A DNA stretch of 7,639 bases, from the NCBI GenBank assembly GCA_045594105.1, contig JAZNXY010000118.1, forward strand, positions 1 to 7,639. The letters run 5' to 3'. A model generated the notes under the pieces. The model worked only from the letters and a program-made list of their open reading frames with translations, was not told where the DNA came from and did not search any database. The stretch comes from URNF01 sp045594105 (lineage in GTDB: Bacteria; Bacillota; Clostridia; Oscillospirales; Acutalibacteraceae). Below, piece after piece: positions 5,581 to 7,639 of this stretch (position 1 is the stretch's first letter; each line of letters opens with the position of its first letter). Made by a program: the position numbers and the translations under genes.

Positions 5581-6287
5581 TATTTTTTCTTTCCGAAGGT
5601 CAGCTTACTTTCGGTGCCTTTGATAATGCGTACCATGTTAGTACGATGCTGTATAATCACAATTGATGCGATCACCGCTACCATAAAGGTACAAAAGCCA
5701 ACCGCTAAAACGGAATGTCCGTCTACAAAGGTACCAAGCACGTACACAAGGAACGGTGCTACGAACACCGCCAATATCGAGCTTAACGACACCATGCGGG
5801 AGAGCACTACCACAATACCGAAGGTAAGCAAGCACAGTGCTGCCACGCGGATATCCAATATGATAATCATACCAAGCGAGGTCATAACCCCTTTGCCGCC
5901 TCTAAAGCCGAAAAAGACAGGATACAGGTGGCCAAGCACGCAGAACATACCTGCCATATATCGGCCTACCACCCGCATACTTTCTTCACTGATATTCGGC
6001 GTATGGGTCATTTGTACAGCAACCAGCAACCAACCGCCCAGCAACACCGCAACTATACTTTTCAGCAGGTCACCAACAGCGGTATATGCCGCCGCTGCTT
6101 TGCCGTAGTTACGCAGCATATTGGTCGCACCTGCGTTTCCGCTGCCCTTATCTCGTACATCCTCTTTAAACATCACACGTGAAACAATCACTGCACTATT
6201 GATGCTGCCGAGCAAATATGCAGATAACGCAGTCAGCAATACGGCAAGCCAGCTATTCTCCAACGCCACCGAAACAATTTCCAGCAT
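5580..6287 (-). CDS. plsY: Acyl-phosphate:glycerol-3-phosphate acyltransferase
   Basis: PlsY is an integral membrane enzyme that moves a fatty acyl group from acyl-phosphate to sn-glycerol-3-phosphate, the first acylation in phospholipid synthesis. All three conserved cytoplasmic motifs are visible: SGNAGATNMLR (residues 49-59), GHLYPVFFGFRGGKGV (119-134) and HRTNMVRIIKGTESK (214-228). Hydrophobic segments lie around 12-38, 70-92, 108-125, 135-160 and 168-212, consistent with a multi-pass protein. At 235 residues it is longer than the usual roughly 200; extra sequence appears near residues 92-106 (QMTHTPNISEES), predicted to be a loop. AGGAGA on the minus strand (6300-6295) lies seven bases before the ATG. 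It follows der after a 29-base gap with no terminator, so the two are likely one operon. The gpsA gene that often follows in Firmicutes is absent; the gene runs straight into the terminator. Confidence 0.96.
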   Translation of the reverse strand: MLEIVSVALENSWLAVLLTALSAYLLGSINSAVIVSRVMFKEDVRDKGSGNAGATNMLRNYGKAAAAYTAVGDLLKSIVAVLLGGWLLVAVQMTHTPNISEESMRVVGRYMAGMFCVLGHLYPVFFGFRGGKGVMTSLGMIIILDIRVAALCLLTFGIVVVLSRMVSLSSILAVFVAPFLVYVLGTFVDGHSVLAVGFCTFMVAVIASIVIIQHRTNMVRIIKGTESKLTFGKKK

Positions 6288-6316
6288 ACGTGTTTCTCCT
6301 CTCTGTTACGCAGTTG

Positions 6317-7639
6317 TCATTTTTTCGGGTTTTCCCCTTTTTCACGCACTACAAACCGCACGGGAGTGCCTTCCAATCCAAAGGTATCCCGAATCTGATT
6401 TTCAAGGTAGCGCTGATACGAAAAGTGGAACAACTCCGCACGGTTTACAAAGCACACAAATGTGGGCGGTTTTGTGGATGCCTGGGTCATATAGTAAATA
6501 CGCAGGCGTTTACCTTTATCTGTAGGCGGCTGTACCCGTGCGGTCGCTTCTGCCAACACATCGTTGAGCATACCCGTAGAAATACGCATAGAGTTCTGCT
6601 GTGCCACGAACTTAATCAGTTCAAACAGACGCGGCACCCGTTGTCCCGTTTTTGCGGAAATAAAGATGAAAGGTGCATATGACATAAACGAAAAATCGTT
6701 CATCAGCTTTTTACGCATAACATCCATGGTCTTATCGTCTTTTTCAACGGCATCCCACTTATTAACCGCAATAATACACGCCTTACCCTGCTCATGTGCA
6801 ATACCTGCGACCTTGCTGTCCTGGTCGGTAAAGCCCTCGGTAGCATCAATCATAATGACACAAACATCCGCACGTTCCACCGCCATTTGTGCACGCAAAA
6901 CACTATATTTTTCAATCTGGTCATCCACCTTGCTTTTACGGCGGAGACCTGCGGTATCAATAAACACAAAGTCGCCGTACTCGTTAGAAATGGCGGTATC
7001 AATCGCATCACGGGTAGTACCGGCAATATCCGAAACGATAGAGCGTTCCTCCCCTGCAATGCAGTTAATAAGAGAAGATTTACCCGCATTCGGCTTACCG
7101 ATAACAGCCACGTGAATGGTATCGGTTTCTTCCTCCTCTTCGTTCTCGGGCGGCAGATGCTCCAGTACCGCATCCAAAAGGTCGCCTGTGCCATGACCGT
7201 GCACCGAAGACACCGCAATCGGCTCACCTAACCCCAGGTTATAAAACTCGTAAAACTCCGCAGGTGCACCACCGGCAGAATCACATTTGTTGACGCAAAG
7301 CACCACAGGTTTACCGGATTTTTTCAACATAACCGCAATTTCTTGGTCAGCCGCCGTCATACCGCTTAAAATATCGGTTACAAACACAATAACCTGTGCC
7401 TGTTCAATCGCCAACTGTGCCTGCCGACGCATTTGGGACAGCAAAACATCATCGGTACGCGGCTCAATACCGCCCGTATCGGCAAGCATAAAGCTTCTGC
7501 CGCACCATTCGCATGCCGCAAAAATGCGGTCACGGGTCACACCGGGTGTATCCTGCACAATGGACAGCCGTTGGCCGATCAGTTTATTAAACAAGGTGGA
7601 TTTTCCCACATTGGGACGGCCCACCACCGCTACTACGGG
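6317..7639 (-). CDS. der: Ribosome assembly GTPase Der (EngA), missing its first few codons
   Basis: Der is an essential GTPase with two tandem GTP-binding domains and a C-terminal KH-like domain, acting in 50S ribosomal subunit assembly. Numbering the 440 visible residues from the window edge, domain 1 has GRPNVGKST (7-15), DTPGVTRDR (30-38), DTGG (54-57) and NKCD (117-120). After an acidic linker (EEEEE around 167-171), domain 2 has GKPNAGKSS (181-189), DIAGTTRD (204-211), DTAG (228-231) and NKWD (293-296). The KH-like domain covers about 350-440 and ends ENPKK. The first visible residues PVVAVVGRPN align with family starts such as MGKPVVAIVGRPN, so only about two or three codons lie beyond the right edge. 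The GTG at 7627 is an internal codon, not the start. The promoter is outside the window, and plsY follows 29 bases downstream. Confidence 0.97.
   Translation of the reverse strand, partial: PVVAVVGRPNVGKSTLFNKLIGQRLSIVQDTPGVTRDRIFAACEWCGRSFMLADTGGIEPRTDDVLLSQMRRQAQLAIEQAQVIVFVTDILSGMTAADQEIAVMLKKSGKPVVLCVNKCDSAGGAPAEFYEFYNLGLGEPIAVSSVHGHGTGDLLDAVLEHLPPENEEEEETDTIHVAVIGKPNAGKSSLINCIAGEERSIVSDIAGTTRDAIDTAISNEYGDFVFIDTAGLRRKSKVDDQIEKYSVLRAQMAVERADVCVIMIDATEGFTDQDSKVAGIAHEQGKACIIAVNKWDAVEKDDKTMDVMRKKLMNDFSFMSYAPFIFISAKTGQRVPRLFELIKFVAQQNSMRISTGMLNDVLAEATARVQPPTDKGKRLRIYYMTQASTKPPTFVCFVNRAELFHFSYQRYLENQIRDTFGLEGTPVRFVVREKGENPKK

Noticed and set aside
5614..6108. Open frame of 164 codons on the plus strand opposite plsY
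   Set aside because: It is antisense to a complete plsY with all three motifs, and its Thr/Ile-rich product looks like complementary-strand translation of membrane-segment codons.
1..7639. Mobile element, phage, CRISPR or defence system
   Set aside because: No transposase, integrase, direct-repeat array, terminal repeats or tRNA attachment site was seen; gene content is core metabolic and housekeeping with uniform-looking codon use.

Overview
The window looks like a chromosomal core segment of an anaerobic, low-to-mid GC Firmicute, most likely a gut-type member of class Clostridia (Oscillospiraceae-like). This rests on protein resemblance and gene content: a reverse-rubrerythrin/flavin-reductase oxygen-defence pair, rsmD-coaD followed by a coiled-coil protein, der-plsY, strong AGGAGG-type ribosome sites and sigma-A-like promoters. 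I see no tRNA, rRNA, CRISPR array, insertion sequence or prophage gene. Nearly every base is coding or recognisable control sequence.

Layout. (1) Bases 1-807, plus strand: the C-terminal part of a reverse-rubrerythrin (NADH peroxidase type), cut by the left edge, then a flavin reductase-like protein in the +1 frame. The flavin reductase has no proper start codon or ribosome site where its family normally begins, which makes this junction the oddest spot in the window. (2) Bases 806-848: a symmetric hairpin terminator shared with the convergent galE. (3) Bases 847-3956: galE on the minus strand, diverging from a plus-strand pair made of a sugar-phosphate nucleotidyltransferase and an aldose 1-epimerase (galM). 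The 123-base gap between galE and the nucleotidyltransferase holds two good promoter matches that face each other, with a long inverted repeat centred on the galE -10 box. (4) Bases 3953-5536, plus strand: a promoter overlapping the galM stop codon drives rsmD, coaD and an unrecognised coiled-coil protein. (5) Bases 5541-5580: a second two-way terminator. (6) Bases 5580-7639, minus strand: der (first codons beyond the right edge) followed by plsY.

How they work together. The first pair is probably for peroxide and oxygen detoxification with reduced flavin or rubredoxin-type electron transfer. GalE, the nucleotidyltransferase and GalM form a partial Leloir-like set: anomer interconversion, UDP-sugar epimerisation, and perhaps direct making of an NDP-sugar from a sugar-1-phosphate. 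No galK or galT lies in the window. The remaining genes are housekeeping: 16S rRNA methylation, coenzyme A synthesis, ribosome assembly GTPase and phospholipid acyl transfer. I found no clearly new system. The best leads are the rubrerythrin/flavin-reductase junction and the galE divergent control region.
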